DNA from: Saururus chinensis
Lineage: Eukaryota; Streptophyta; Magnoliopsida; Piperales; Saururaceae
Direction: 5' to 3'
DNA length: 64,000 nt
Assembly: GCA_035235625.1 (NCBI GenBank)
Contig: CP141149.1
Location: 33,535,753 to 33,599,752, forward strand
In this document: positions 37,308 through 49,151 of the stretch, one piece after another
Numbering within the stretch: the stretch's first letter is position 1
Layout of the letters: each line of letters begins with the position of its first letter
Program-made: the position numbers and the translations under genes
Notes under the pieces: model-generated
Told to the model about the DNA's origin: nothing
Databases searched by the model: none
The model's input: only the letters and a program-made list of their open reading frames with translations

Positions 37308-37512
37308 ACTCCCTCTATCTTTAAATTAATAACCTTATCTGGTTAAAAAATTTATTCAATATTAATAGCTTTATTATATTATATTTAAGTAGTAGGATAC
37401 TTAAAAAAAATATCATAAACTTATTTTTTCTCCTCTTAAATGTAGGTTTCACGGTTTAATAAAAACCACTATTTTTTTAAATATAACTACTAAATTAAGA
37501 CATAAGAAGTAT
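37308..37512. mobile_element. Stowaway-like MITE
   Basis: It starts TACTCCCTCTATCTTTAAAT, a plant Stowaway-type terminus, followed by AT-rich sequence that resembles 24550-24760. The right end (..ACATAAGAAGTA) is only approximate. Confidence 0.55.
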
Positions 37513-38531
37513 TTTTTTTATTAATTCTATATTCTCTTAAAGACTCCGTCTCCCTCTTTTAGCATCATATACATGATCCATTCTCCTTATTAATCGAGCA
37601 TATTGATCTACTTCATACATAATTATACCAATACAACCTATACTCCCCAAACTTCTACAACAAATATATTATCCCCTCCCCAAACTTCTACAACAAATAT
37701 ATTATCCCCTACGGTATCGCATATAATTTTATCTTTCTAATCATACACATCTACCTTAATATCCTCCTTTCAATTACATTCAATTTATTTATATTTTGCT
37801 TTAAGGTCCAACATTATGCTCCCTATTTGTCCTATATAAATTGCCCTTAAGCCTTATATCTTCAATGCAATAACAATAAAAAAAAGAAGAGAATCCTCTT
37901 TAATATTCAAACGGTTGTGTATTAAAAAAACGGTTTAAACGGCGGTTTCCAATTGAATATCACTATTACCACACCAGGAATCAGTTACTTACCATAGGTG
38001 ATTGCACTTGTAAATATAAATGCTATTGACAGCTATATTACATGATTCAATCCAATGATAATCACAAGATGAGAAAAAAACGTCAATACCTCTGCACATC
38101 CTGTCGTATGAATGGGACGATCAAGCCACATTATTTTCACAATCGCGACCATCCACCTCACCCAGTCATTCATCACGCATTTTTCAAATAATAACATGTA
38201 TAAAGATAACAATAACAGCAATATATAACTCTCAATTTCTCAAGCTAAAATGCTACAATCTCAAATACACAAACCAAATTTCTCCATGTAAATATAGAAC
38301 GGCGCTCCTCTTCACAATCACAAATTTGAGAAGTTCCAAATGATTTGCAGCTTTAAACAAATTCTTATGACGCTCTTACAATTCTTATGACACTCTTACA
38401 TAGCACTAGTTTTATAAGACCAGCACTAGTTTTATAAGGCCTAGCACCGGATGGCATAAAGCAACAATAAAAGATAAAATTGTCATAGCATAGAAAGGAA
38501 CAGCAGAACTGAAGAAGCACCCACCCACCAA
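37513..38531. other. Intergenic DNA downstream of eIF5A
   Basis: No gene. A 33-base direct duplication (CCCCAAACTTCTACAACAAA) lies at 37645-37712. Two more pairs lie at 38360-38402 (AATTCTTATGACGCTCTTAC) and 38403-38442 (AGCACTAGTTTTATAAG). Confidence 0.55.
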
Positions 38532-40654
38532 TTAATTTTTGGGGCCAATGTCCTTGAGGGCACAGATTTGCTCTTCACCCATGGCTGACATAACTGTTAC
38601 AACAAGATCCTTCCCTTCCTCAAACCCAGATTTTATCTGCAGCCGATACAAGGACAAACAAAAGAGAAACAACATGAGGTCGTAAGCATCCTTACACCAG
38701 GAACCTATAATTTGAATGCCATCCAAACCCAAAACTTCATTTTAATTGTTGAGTACAACTAAAAGGTTGATGTTTTAGTCAGCCAATGGGCATAAGCATT
38801 CTTAGTGCAATCAAACCAATTTGCACCATAAAAATGACCACATTCCATAAGTAATAGTAGATTATAAGTAGAACCTGGCTAAGCAAACTCTCATCAGTAG
38901 GAAGCCTCAAATCATCCTTTGTGTTCCCATTTTCGGTCAGAAGACTCACCTGAAAGAAATTGCTCTCAGCCTAGTTACTACAAACATCTCAAGGAAAGAT
39001 TATATTTCTTATAAAGAAGCAACCCGACTTACAAAACCATCTTCAGATATATCAATCAGCTGGTAGTCAGTACGGTTAACATGAGGAACCTAAACAAAAA
39101 AAGTGTAACCCCAAAAAAAGTGTGCGTCAGGAATTGTTGGGGCTAGGGCACACAAATATAGCTGAAAAGAAATCATAAAAAAAAAAAAAATTTACATCAC
39201 AGTTGTGCGAAGATGGAACAATATCTTCAAGTTTCTTTGCATTGAAAATATCAATCGCAACAAAATGACACTTGGCATGACCATGCTTGCCAGTTTTAGA
39301 GGTTGAAACCTCAACAACCTGCATTTCAAAAGTTCAGTAAATAAACATAAGGCTATTTTAGTAACAAGCAAAAAATGCTGAAGAATATTAATAAATGGCT
39401 TTCCCTAAATTACATGAAAGAACAAAATATAAGACTACTTGAACAGTCACGAATGAGTTGACAAAATAACTTATCAGTTATAACAGAGCCCGGCATAACA
39501 GTATCCATGCTGCCACTGTGGAAAATACAGTAAGCTGTGAAAGATGAGTGGGTAATGAGAACCTTTCTGCTGCACATGCAGTTTGGGATTTTCTTTTACC
39601 GCAATACAAAAAAATAAAAATGAAATTTAAAAAAGCTCCTTCACCCTACTTCTAGAAACGGCGTTTTACGAATAGTCATTATTCGTAAAATACATTAAGC
39701 TGTGAAAGATGAGTGGGTAACGAGAACCTTTCCGCTGCACATGAAGTTTGGGGTTTTCTTTTACCGCATAGTCATTCTTCGTTTTATAATAACTATGTGC
39801 AGATAACTAAGATAGATATTGAATTTCAAACTTTAACCATATAATACTGTGCATGCACTATTTACACAAGAAAAAACAAAGCATAGATTGCCAGATTTAA
39901 GATGCATAATATTGGTCGACAACAAGAGCAATTGCCAGGCAATCAATATAGACAACGGTATGGCACTGGACTATATCGGAGAACCTAGGTTTGAAATACC
40001 AGGTATTCAAGCGAGAAAGGACCGAACAAGCTTAAAATAAGTAAAAGAAGACTTAGAGATGCAAGAGGTTAATGTGGAAATGGTCTATGACAAAAAAACC
40101 CCAAAAAAGCACAACAAAGAGGCCCCTCCCAACCCCATCCCCCAAAAGAGGGTCGATGGTATTCAAACAAAATTAAAATGTTCAGTCAGTTCAGATCTGA
40201 GAGGCAGCCCTTATTTTTCAACAGAAGGGTAAATTAGTATAAGTAATTAAATAAATGTAGCAACATCACCCAGAAAATGCAATGAGCCACAAGATTAAAT
40301 GGCTGCTTCCCTCACAAGCAGCAAAATACATAAAAAAATTTCATGAATAGGCCAGAGACAGAAAGCGCAACAATCAATTCATCGCACTGCGCCAACCGAA
40401 ACGTGGTTTTCAGGCGATCATCAAACACCAAAAAAGGCTCAAACAGCTTTACACAAACGAGACTACAAATCTACAGAAGAACAACCAAATAGGATCACAA
40501 GGAATAGACTAGGCAAAGCGAAAGCAATCACCTTGCAGGGACGACCTTTGATGACGATGTAGCCGTTTTTGCGGATGGTACCGGCCTGCTGGGGGTAGGT
40601 CTTGGAGGCGCCGGCGTCGGCCTTGGACTCGAAGTGGTGCTCCTCGTCCGACAT
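38532..40654 (-). CDS. Eukaryotic translation initiation factor 5A (eIF5A)
   Basis: Five exons on the minus strand give 160 residues: 40654-40532, 39318-39196, 39089-39033, 38949-38875, 38636-38532; all GT-AG. eIF5A binds ribosomes and relieves stalling during elongation and termination; it acts in the cytosol. The hypusination loop [12 protein letters not shown] is intact, with K52 the residue modified by deoxyhypusine synthase. The N-terminal SH3-like domain covers about 15-83 and the OB-fold domain about 84-157. The protein ends [10 protein letters not shown]. Length is that of plant eIF5A. The gene lies head-to-head with a decayed copy at 42102, which has the same exon lengths for exons 1, 2, 3 and 5. 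An internal 165-base duplication lies in intron 1. Confidence 0.96.
39522..39768. repeat. Direct duplication in intron 1 of eIF5A
   Basis: An 80-base segment starting AATACAGTAAGCTGTGAAAG (39523) recurs as AATACATTAAGCTGTGAAAG (39688). Both continue through 'gagaacctttc.gctgcacatg' and 'ttttcttttaccgca'. Confidence 0.9.
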
Positions 40655-42101
40655 CTCTGCTCCTCCTCCTTCCGATCACCTCTGGATTGACGAAGCTTTC
40701 TCCTCTCCTTTTGGGCCGCGACCTCGTTCCACAAATATCTGATGAGACTCACGTGCATGCACCCATTTGTAGTCATGCGAAGGACGGACCAGGAGGCCCA
40801 TCGGGCCACAAAATGGGCCCCGTGTTTTTGGTCAACCGCTCCTCCTGTGTTTTTGGTCCCGCACCAAGTGTGGGCCGTGACCTGTGTGCTAGCTTGGTCC
40901 GGCTTCTTTCCCATTCGCTATAATTCGGCAGCTAATTAGAAATTAGCAGCTTTTAGATGTAGATTTAATTAATAGTATTTATATTTTACTTACTAAAACT
41001 AGGATTCTTCGGATTTATTGCTTTGTATTTTCTACTTCTAATTAAGCCTTGTACTCTGGCTTCTTGCCGGCTGCCACCCTCCTCCTCCTCCTCGGCGACA
41101 GCGAGACCGCCCTCGGCCATCCTCCGCCCGTCATCAGGTCGGCTTCCTCACCCTCATTCACCGCCCTCCGGTTCTGCGTTACTGCATCCAGTCTGAGACT
41201 TCGAGGTTGATCAGCGAACGGCGATTCGGTAGACCGTCGAAAGCACCACCCTCCTCTCTCGTTCGGCCGTTCCTTGCCCGAGGAAGCCCCTCCGCGTTCC
41301 ACGACTCCGCGGCTCTGGTCTGCTGCAATGCTTTTTTTCTCCTTATTTTCTCTCTCTGGGGACCCTTTCTCCTTGTCTGAGAATCTGACTCTGTTTCATA
41401 CATTTTTTTTTCTCGTTTTTTGCTTGCTACGAACTGTTCAAGTGAACACTGAACACTGATTAATGGTCTTCTTCTTTTTCTGCCACTCTCGTTATAGAAA
41501 TAAGTGCTTGACTACTTTAAAAGGATGAAATACTTGTGTATCTGAATTACTGCCCTGTGTATCTAAATTGTAACGAACTGTTCACCATGAATTCTGATGC
41601 CAGTATTTTGAATGATTGTTTGCTTGAAGTATTAATGATTGCTTGATTGTAGTTTGAATGGATGGAGTTAATAAGTTTGAAATTGAAGGGTTATTTGCTT
41701 GTAGTTTGCAGGAGCAATAGGGACATTGGAGTGATTTGAATTTGGAGTTCTGATTTTCAAGTGCTCTATATTTGATAAGGTATGTACATTGTAATTACCT
41801 TATGTCCATTGTATACTTGGGTTTTATGTTGATAACTTTTGGGATGAATCATTTGTTACATTATTTACATTGATTTGCATCTTCATAGACATTGATATTA
41901 TAGTTTTCTAGTCGCCCATTTTTTCCCGATTTTCACCCTCATTTTTGCCAAAATTTCCAAAGCGAATTGGCTCCTGACCAAAATTTTCCCGCCCTACGAC
42001 TTTGTGAGAGAGGCTACAACATCTTGGATTCTCGGTGACTCGTGAATCACAGAGAGAGTTTAGTTGTTTAGAGGGAGAAGGAAAGGAGGTGGAGGAGTAG
42101 G
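40655..42101. other. Intergenic region between the head-to-head eIF5A copies
   Basis: It contains the promoters and 5' leaders of both copies. 41040-41400 is GC- and CT-rich with frames on both strands, none of which resembles a known protein; it may be a leader exon or a non-coding transcript. The leader of the plus-strand copy ends in GAGGGAGAAGGAAAGGAGGT before ATG 42102. Confidence 0.5.
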
Positions 42102-44436
42102 ATGTCGGATGAGGAGCACTACTTTGAGTCCAAGGTGGACGCAGGCGCATCAAAGACATATCCCCAGCAAGCAGGAACCATCAAGAAGAATGACCACATC
42201 ATCATCAAGGCTTGCCATTGCAAGGTCCTTTCTCTACTTTCTTCATTTTGTATTGAAATTATTATTGTGATTTTATGGCATCTGACGGACCTCTCCATTA
42301 TTCATGCCCTTTTCAAAATTTTCTCTTTTAGTTTAATTGATCGTTTGGTTAGCTTTGTACTTCATCCCATTCAATCTTTGATGGGTAATATCTCAAGCTG
42401 TTTCGTGGTATCTATGAGAATCATTTGTATTTACTTTGGCCGTTTATGCCACATCTATCTTCTTCTGCATATGCTATTGTGGTTTTTATGTGCCTTGATG
42501 CTTGATGGGCTCAATCATTGATCTTGATTATTCATGAACCTCCAGAATTTATAGAAGAAACGGAAACTGTTTTCACCTGCCACTTTTTTTTTTCTGAGCG
42601 TGTAATGCTTATTTGGCAATAATACTCTTAACTCTCTCCTGTGATACTGCTTCTCTGGGATCAACTTTAAAATAATAATAATTTTTATATGACTGCTGTT
42701 TCTTCAATGGCATGTGTTGAGATTAATGGAGCTTGATTTTAGATATACCATTCTTAGTGTTGGTTTTCCATTCCCACAGCTACAATTTATTAGCTTTGAA
42801 GATAAAACTGTATACTTCTAAAAGTATATACTGCTGGGTGCTACTTGGCCTTGTATATTTCTCCCGCAATTGGTGTGTAGATGGGAGTTTGTAGAGTATT
42901 TTGGTAGGTTGATTTCCTAATTTGTTTAGGAAACATGTGAAATTTTCCTTCTTGACTGAAGAAGTTGGTGAGTAATTATGGATTGTAATCTGCCCACTGG
43001 CTATTACTTCTTATCCCTTCTCATACCTCGGTTGTGTGGTGGGAAGGGGTGCACCCGATCATTCTAATGTATAATTGAATTTTCAGAGAAGGAAATTGGT
43101 GAAAAAGGAATAATCTAAAGTGATGGTTCTTTAATTTTTTGAAGTTTCAGAAAATCACAATTCTGTCTAGCATAATTACAATTTTCGCTTGAACAACACT
43201 CTCCACTCTCCAAATTTTTGCATTTGACTGTGGTGGTTAACTATGTTTTTGCCTAAATAACGAAATCCTGATGTGTCTAGGGATGTGTGTGCACGCACTT
43301 TTAATTTTCTTATATCTATGTGATGTATTTAGTAGTTCCTGAAATATTTTATTATTGTGCCTTCCTTTATAACTACGATATGGTTCTGGTATGTTACTTC
43401 ATGACTTGTGCAATTGCAAAATAGCTTTTTTGGTGACCTTTTTGCGTCTTTAGAATGAATCTGAGTTGTAAAGTTTCTCTCTTTTATTGCGAAGACAATA
43501 AGATTTTGGAGCGCATTTGTCTTTGCCATGTCTTTTTAGAAAGTTTGACAGTGTTTGCACCTCGCAATGATTGTTGATCTATTGTTGACATGTGTAATAG
43601 TTTGTTGAGAAGTTAACATCCAAAACAGGAAAGCATGGTCATGCCAAATGTAATTTTGTGGCCAATGATATTCTTACAGCCAAGAAGCTTGAGGATATTG
43701 TCCCTTCCTCCCACAACTGTGATGTAAGAAACTTTTGGTTTTCACTCTGTTGTTTGTGTTATGAAAAATTTTCTTCATTTGGAGTTTATGTATAAAGAAA
43801 GCTTGATTTTTTGAAATTTTTATTTCAGGTTCCTCTTGTCACACGTATTGACTATCAGCTGATTGATATCTCTGAAGATGGCTTCGTGAGATCTGATTCT
43901 TGTATAATTAGAAGTAATTTGGTTGCGCTATGAAAGTTGACATGTGGTTTGGCTTTGCTGGTGAGCCTTCTGACCGAAAATGGTAACACCAAAGATGATC
44001 TGAGACTCCCCACCGATGAAAATTTGCTGAGGTAAGAGCTTGCAAGCTAATTTGTTGCTGTAGATGCAACTAGATTCTTTTTTGTAATTTTTTTTTTCAG
44101 TAATACAAAAGCTCCAGGACTGTGCTGTACCTAGTGAGCTAGGCTCAATGTACAAGCTAGACGGTTCCTTATATAGCTGAAAATGCTAAACTTGAATGTT
44201 TAATTGTGGCACTTTCTGCATCATAGAACAGCTTATAGTCGTAGGATCCCTATTAGGAATTATCCTTCGATATTTTTATTGTTCCTGTTCAAATTTGTGA
44301 ACCTTGCTCTTGTTTCCTTCCTGGATTTCAGATCAAGGCCGGTTTTGTGGAAGGGAAGGATCTTGTGGTGTCTGTCGTGTCTGCAATGGGAGAAGAGCAG
44401 ATATGTGCTCTTAAAGACATTGGCCCAAAAAATTAG
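42102..44436 (+). pseudogene. Decayed eIF5A copy (duplicated, intron-containing)
   Basis: The exon equivalents are 42102-42224, 43601-43723, 43829-43885, 43961-44031 and 44332-44436, lengths 123, 123, 57, 71 and 105, against 123, 123, 57, 75 and 105 in the intact copy. Introns are kept, so it is not retro-derived. The exon 4 acceptor has lost its AG (CTTTGCTG|GTGAGC). Exon 4 also lacks 4 bases at its end, shifting exon 5 out of frame. Conserved residues are altered (IKACHCK for [14 protein letters not shown] for VEVSTSK), although TGKHGHAK with the hypusine lysine remains. A cryptic acceptor at 43936 would add eight in-frame codons but cannot repair the 4-base loss. A truncated or C-terminally altered product remains conceivable. 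Confidence 0.85.
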
Positions 44437-44895
44437 TATAGACGAGAGTTTACTTTCTGTTTGTTGTGTTCAAGAGTATTGGAAGAAGGAACTAGTGAGG
44501 CTTGTTATATGTTGGATCTTTACTACACACAACAATAAAGATGATGACTAAGGCATGTTCGTTTATTATAAAACTTCAGTTGGCTTGTATATTGGAAAAT
44601 AAAAACTAAAAAGTAGAGTAATCACCCCCCATCATCTTCAAAACTGTTTGTTCTCTGCATCATTGTTGTCATTGCGAGGGAGAGGCGAGTTGATGGAGCA
44701 TTTTAATAGAAATACAGTGTATGTATGGAAGGAAAATACACATACAAATCTCTTTTTGGTACAAAAGCACACATGTAAATTATAAATAAAATATTTATAT
44801 TCTAAACCCATACGGCCCCGGCATGCATTTTGCACTCTTTTTTTTTTAATAGTACTCCATATCCATTATATACACATTGGCATAGAAGGAAGGAT
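44437..44895. other. Convergent intergenic gap
   Basis: It holds the 3' ends of the eIF5A pseudogene (plus) and the receptor kinase (minus). No gene is seen. Confidence 0.6.
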
Positions 44896-47451
44896 TCAAA
44901 TGCTCTCCTGGTTGGCGCTTGGCTCGATATCCTTCAAAAGTCCAACTATTTGCTGCATATCTGGCCTCTTTAATGGTAGATCGGCCGTGCACAGGTAGCC
45001 AATTCTTAATGCTTCAATAATTTGCATCTCAGTTCCTGTCCCTCGTATCTTTGGGTCAATGGCTACTGAACTTTGATTCTTCCTCACTAATCCTCTCACC
45101 CAACTGACTAGAGTTGCATTTTCCTCATGTTCATAATCATCTCCCAGAGGACTCTTCCCTGAAATAAGCTCAAACAGAACAACCCCAAATCCGTAAACAT
45201 CAGATTTAGATGTTGCAATCCCCGCTTGGTCCGGGTTCAACAGTTCTGGGGGAGTGTAGCCAGAGAAGCCACTGGTTAGCTCATCTGCCACATTACCTCC
45301 AAATATCTTGGCCAAGCCGAAGTCAGACAATCTGGTTTCCAGCGAGGGACCCAGATAGACACTGCTAGCTTTAACATCCCGGTGAATTATCTGAGGGGAG
45401 CAACCATGATGCAGAAAAGCCAGAGCTCGAGCTGTTCCAAGCGCTATTTTGTGCCTGAACGGCCAACTCAGTCGAACTTCTGACGAGAGTATAGTAGTGG
45501 CCTGGACATCACCGACATCATCTCCCCACGTATCGGTGCTCTCGTCTCCATGAAGCAAATTTTGCAGGTTCCCATGCTCCATGTATTCATATAGCACAAT
45601 CCTTTGTTCTCCGGCCAAACAATAGCCAATCAAAGGAACAAGATTTGGGTGTTTGATGCGCCCCAAATTCTCCAGTTCCTTAGCAACTTCCTGGTCGTTC
45701 ATGGTGGACCCATGAACCAGAACTTTCATAGCAATGTGGGTTCCTCCAGGCAAGTAACCTCTGTAAACCGGCCCAAACCTCCCTTCAGCCAGCAGAGTCC
45801 CTTGATTAAAATGGGAAGTCACTGATAAGAGATCCGCGAAAGTGCAATTCAGCAATGGCTTGCCGAATGTCACCACAGGGACTGAAGTTGCACTCTTGAC
45901 GTCGGCCACCCATGTTGTGGAATCGGTTTGAAACGAGAAGGGCCCTGAGATGTTCTTCTCCTCTTTGGAGGAGAGTTGCTTCATTGTCCACAATCTGCTT
46001 CTCGTTCGGCAACCAACTGCCAAACAGACCAATCCCAGAGCAAAGCTGAAGACCGAGAGTGCTATAGCCAATGTCAGAACTACTTCCCTGTTCTTCAATC
46101 CTTTCTTCTTCCTGTGGAGGTCGGGCTTTGCAGCAATGGGGCAATCGTCTTGCGATCCATAAAATAGGGCCTTGAACGTTTTGCTGGATATTTGTGAAGC
46201 ACAGAGAGTGAAGTTGTTGTAAGAGAAGTTGAACCTCTTCATTTTCGGAAGCCTTTGAATCAGCCGAATAGGGAATTCGCCAGACAGATTGTTTCGAGAA
46301 ACGTCAAGTACTTGAAGATGAATGCCACTCAAATCAGGAATTCGACCAGTAAGATGGTTCGCAGAGAGGTCAAGAGTTGTGAGATTAACAATCAGTGCAA
46401 TTTCACCAGGAATTGATCCTGTAAGATTGCTTTTTGAAAGGTTGAGATACTTGAGACTCGAAAGATTCTCAAGCTGGGGGAAGCTCTGGGTGGAGAATCT
46501 ATTTTGAGCAAGATTTAGGTGCGTGAGCATTTGAGCATGACCAAAAACATCCATTAGCTCTCCAATGAATCCGTTCTGAGATAAGTCAAGAACAACCAAA
46601 CTAGACCAGTCGTAACTAGAATTAGGAAGTACCTGAGAGATGTCACCTTGGAACTGGTTCTGACTCAAATCCACAGTTTCCAGCGGAACTCGAAGCACAC
46701 TTGTCACCGAACCTGTGAAATGATTCCCAGAGAGATTTAAATGATTCAGAGACTTCAGCCCAGTCAACTCTGATATATTTCCATGAAATTCATTCATTGC
46801 TAAATTCAGAACTGTCAAATGGGGAAAGTGATCTCCAAAGCCATCTGGAACACTGCCGTTAAGTCTGTTGGATGAAAGATCAATTGACACTAGAGATTTG
46901 CAGCGAACAATATCATCCAGGATTTCTCTTTGAAAGTTATTTCCACCAAGATTGAGAAATTGCAAGGCCGGAAGAGAGCCGATGGCTTGCGGTATGTTCC
47001 CTGAGAAATTGTTGCCCGATAGGTCGAGAAGTTCCAAGTAGCGGAAGTTGCCTAAATCGTTTGGAAGAGGCCCACTAATTCGATTGTGTGAGAGGATGAG
47101 TTTCTTAAGAGTGGAGCCCAGGCTCCAGAAATCAGACGAAATAGCAGTTATTCTGTTGTTGCTGAGGTCCAAGGAGCGAAGCTCACCAAGCTTGCCGATG
47201 GTGTTTTCGGGGATAGGACCAGTGAGTTTCAGACCAGAAAAGAACAAGCTTATGATATGTCCCCGATTGTCACAACTTACTCCCTCCCATGAGCAGGCAG
47301 GAGATATGAAATTGTTCTCCGAAGAGTTGTGACCCAGTTTTTGCAGGAAGCTTAAGACGAAGGCCTCATCTGTGTTGGGTTGCTGCGCGACTAAACATTT
47401 GCATAGGAGAATGAAATGTAAAAGAAAGGAAAGGAGGAAAGCAGTACCCAT
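44896..47451 (-). CDS. LRR receptor-like serine/threonine protein kinase (similar to Arabidopsis At2g24230)
   Basis: An intronless minus-strand frame of 851 residues from ATG 47451. That start puts a hydrophobic signal peptide (about 1-22) at the N-terminus; an in-frame ATG at 47496 would add 15 residues ahead of it. The ectodomain has the Cys pair CSWEGVSC (53-60) and about 13-14 leucine-rich repeats (about 65-410). One transmembrane helix lies at about 456-480, then a basic juxtamembrane region. The kinase domain covers about 545-840. Visible landmarks are the glycine loop AEGRFGPVY (555-563, first Gly replaced by Ala), Lys576 (IAMK), HRD at 690-692, DFG at 710-712 and TPPEL at 733-737. All catalytic residues are kept, so it is probably an active RD kinase at the plasma membrane. 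Ligand unknown. Length matches the Arabidopsis relative (about 853). Confidence 0.93.
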   Translation of the reverse strand: MGTAFLLSFLLHFILLCKCLVAQQPNTDEAFVLSFLQKLGHNSSENNFISPACSWEGVSCDNRGHIISLFFSGLKLTGPIPENTIGKLGELRSLDLSNNRITAISSDFWSLGSTLKKLILSHNRISGPLPNDLGNFRYLELLDLSGNNFSGNIPQAIGSLPALQFLNLGGNNFQREILDDIVRCKSLVSIDLSSNRLNGSVPDGFGDHFPHLTVLNLAMNEFHGNISELTGLKSLNHLNLSGNHFTGSVTSVLRVPLETVDLSQNQFQGDISQVLPNSSYDWSSLVVLDLSQNGFIGELMDVFGHAQMLTHLNLAQNRFSTQSFPQLENLSSLKYLNLSKSNLTGSIPGEIALIVNLTTLDLSANHLTGRIPDLSGIHLQVLDVSRNNLSGEFPIRLIQRLPKMKRFNFSYNNFTLCASQISSKTFKALFYGSQDDCPIAAKPDLHRKKKGLKNREVVLTLAIALSVFSFALGLVCLAVGCRTRSRLWTMKQLSSKEEKNISGPFSFQTDSTTWVADVKSATSVPVVTFGKPLLNCTFADLLSVTSHFNQGTLLAEGRFGPVYRGYLPGGTHIAMKVLVHGSTMNDQEVAKELENLGRIKHPNLVPLIGYCLAGEQRIVLYEYMEHGNLQNLLHGDESTDTWGDDVGDVQATTILSSEVRLSWPFRHKIALGTARALAFLHHGCSPQIIHRDVKASSVYLGPSLETRLSDFGLAKIFGGNVADELTSGFSGYTPPELLNPDQAGIATSKSDVYGFGVVLFELISGKSPLGDDYEHEENATLVSWVRGLVRKNQSSVAIDPKIRGTGTEMQIIEALRIGYLCTADLPLKRPDMQQIVGLLKDIEPSANQESI

Positions 47452-49151
47452 TTGAGATGGTGGCCAGAGGTTGATGGGAACGAAGGAGCAATTCATGCGC
47501 TTTTTTCACACCTAATGTTCATGAAAGCACTTAAACTTTCTGTAGTTCTCTGAGAATTCAGACCGGCAAGACTTCACCTTCCTGCGACAGTGTGTCAACA
47601 AAAAAACAACTTCTTTTTGGCTCTGAATCATTTTTTCTGCAATTCAGAGGCGAGGCTTGAGGGCTCCTGCCGTGTTAAACAGGAATCGATTGGAAGAAAG
47701 ACTATGACAACTCAAGAGATAGACTAATTCCAGTCATCACTCGAAGACACATCACTCGAAGACAAGGAGTTATAACTCTATTAAACTCATGAATAGGCTG
47801 GTTGTACTAATGCATTAAGAACAAACTCAAGTGAAAATTCTTCACCACTGGTTAGAATAAGGAGGCCGCCCCAGCTTGAGATGATACCTTGCCTGACGTA
47901 TAAAACCGAAGGACAAGAACAAGAATGATGCTTTCACGGAGTGGTGTTTCGCCACTGACGGGGTGGTATGATGTTTTGATTTCGCTTCGAACGGAAGCTG
48001 TCTGATTTTCTGCAAAGACAATGAGTAACTTTCCATGGCATTTTTCCTTTGTAGGCTGCCAAACTTTTGTTAAGTCAAATAATCAATTCTATACTTTGAA
48101 CTGAAATTACAGCGAGACTCCCGTGTTTAATCAGCACAGCAGCTTCGTAGCAGGTTCTTCCTTTTCCCCAAAAGGATTGCCCCCCAACTGAAGCAAAAGA
48201 GAATGGAAGATGTTGTCGCATGTAAGAATATTTGCTCACAGTGTTTTCTTCATCGACAATTTTGGTCAGAAATGGAGCAGGAATCATGGACGTCAGATCT
48301 GCTGTCATATACATGTATATATAATCTATGGATGAGAGGAGCAGTTCAAGTCAAGTCGGCGATTAAGAGCGCCATGCATATCCTATCCTTTCCAGGCAAA
48401 CCACAAAGTACTTAGTTTTAGTGACCACATTGACCAAGACCAGCAGCCCCTGCCACTTGTATTGGCCAATGAGATTAATGTAAATTTTAGTGTGTGTTGG
48501 TTTTGACCGTTTTGGGAGAGTTGGTGGCAACGGAAAGTACTGCTTGTTGAATTTAATTTTGTTAGTGGGGCAGATGGAGTGAAGGGGACTCAACTGTGAT
48601 TATTTTTCATGATTATGACACAGCTAGTGGATAATTAGTGCAGCTAATCTTGTTCTGCAAACGAAAAAACATCATTACTCTCATTCTGCATCACTCACAC
48701 CAAGTAGCCTGACTGCTCGGACAATTATATTGTCGCTTCCAATTGAGGATGACTTTTGGTAGGTTGATTCTACGTTTGCGAGTTTGCATCTCCTAGGAGT
48801 CTATAAGAATGCCTGCCCAACAAAACTTCTATATCTGATATATCTGATTCTTGCTTCCATGTGTCAATATCAATTATATAAGTGCATATGGTTTAACCCA
48901 ATATCAAAGAATTCTTTTATTTCTACAAAAGACAGATGATAAATATCTAATCTAACATGTTTTGTTGAAAATTTTCCAAAAGTTCTTGCAACTACTTTAA
49001 CGGCTGTTTAGATACTAAATTGAAATAGAATTGAAATATAAACTTATTAAAATTAATTTTGGCAGAAGGCTATGAAATCGGAATTAGGTTTGATAGTAAA
49101 ATTATATGATTTTGTACATTGTAATTGAATGAAATAGAATTGGATGGATAC
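47452..49151. other. Promoter side of the receptor kinase and intergenic DNA
   Basis: No gene is supported. Short frames at 47842-48036 and 48075-48314 (minus) lack family features. No transposon end was identified before 49152. Confidence 0.5.

Noticed and set aside
41042..41459. Open frames in a GC-rich block between the eIF5A copies
   Set aside because: They overlap on both strands, are low complexity and match nothing I recognise; called intergenic.
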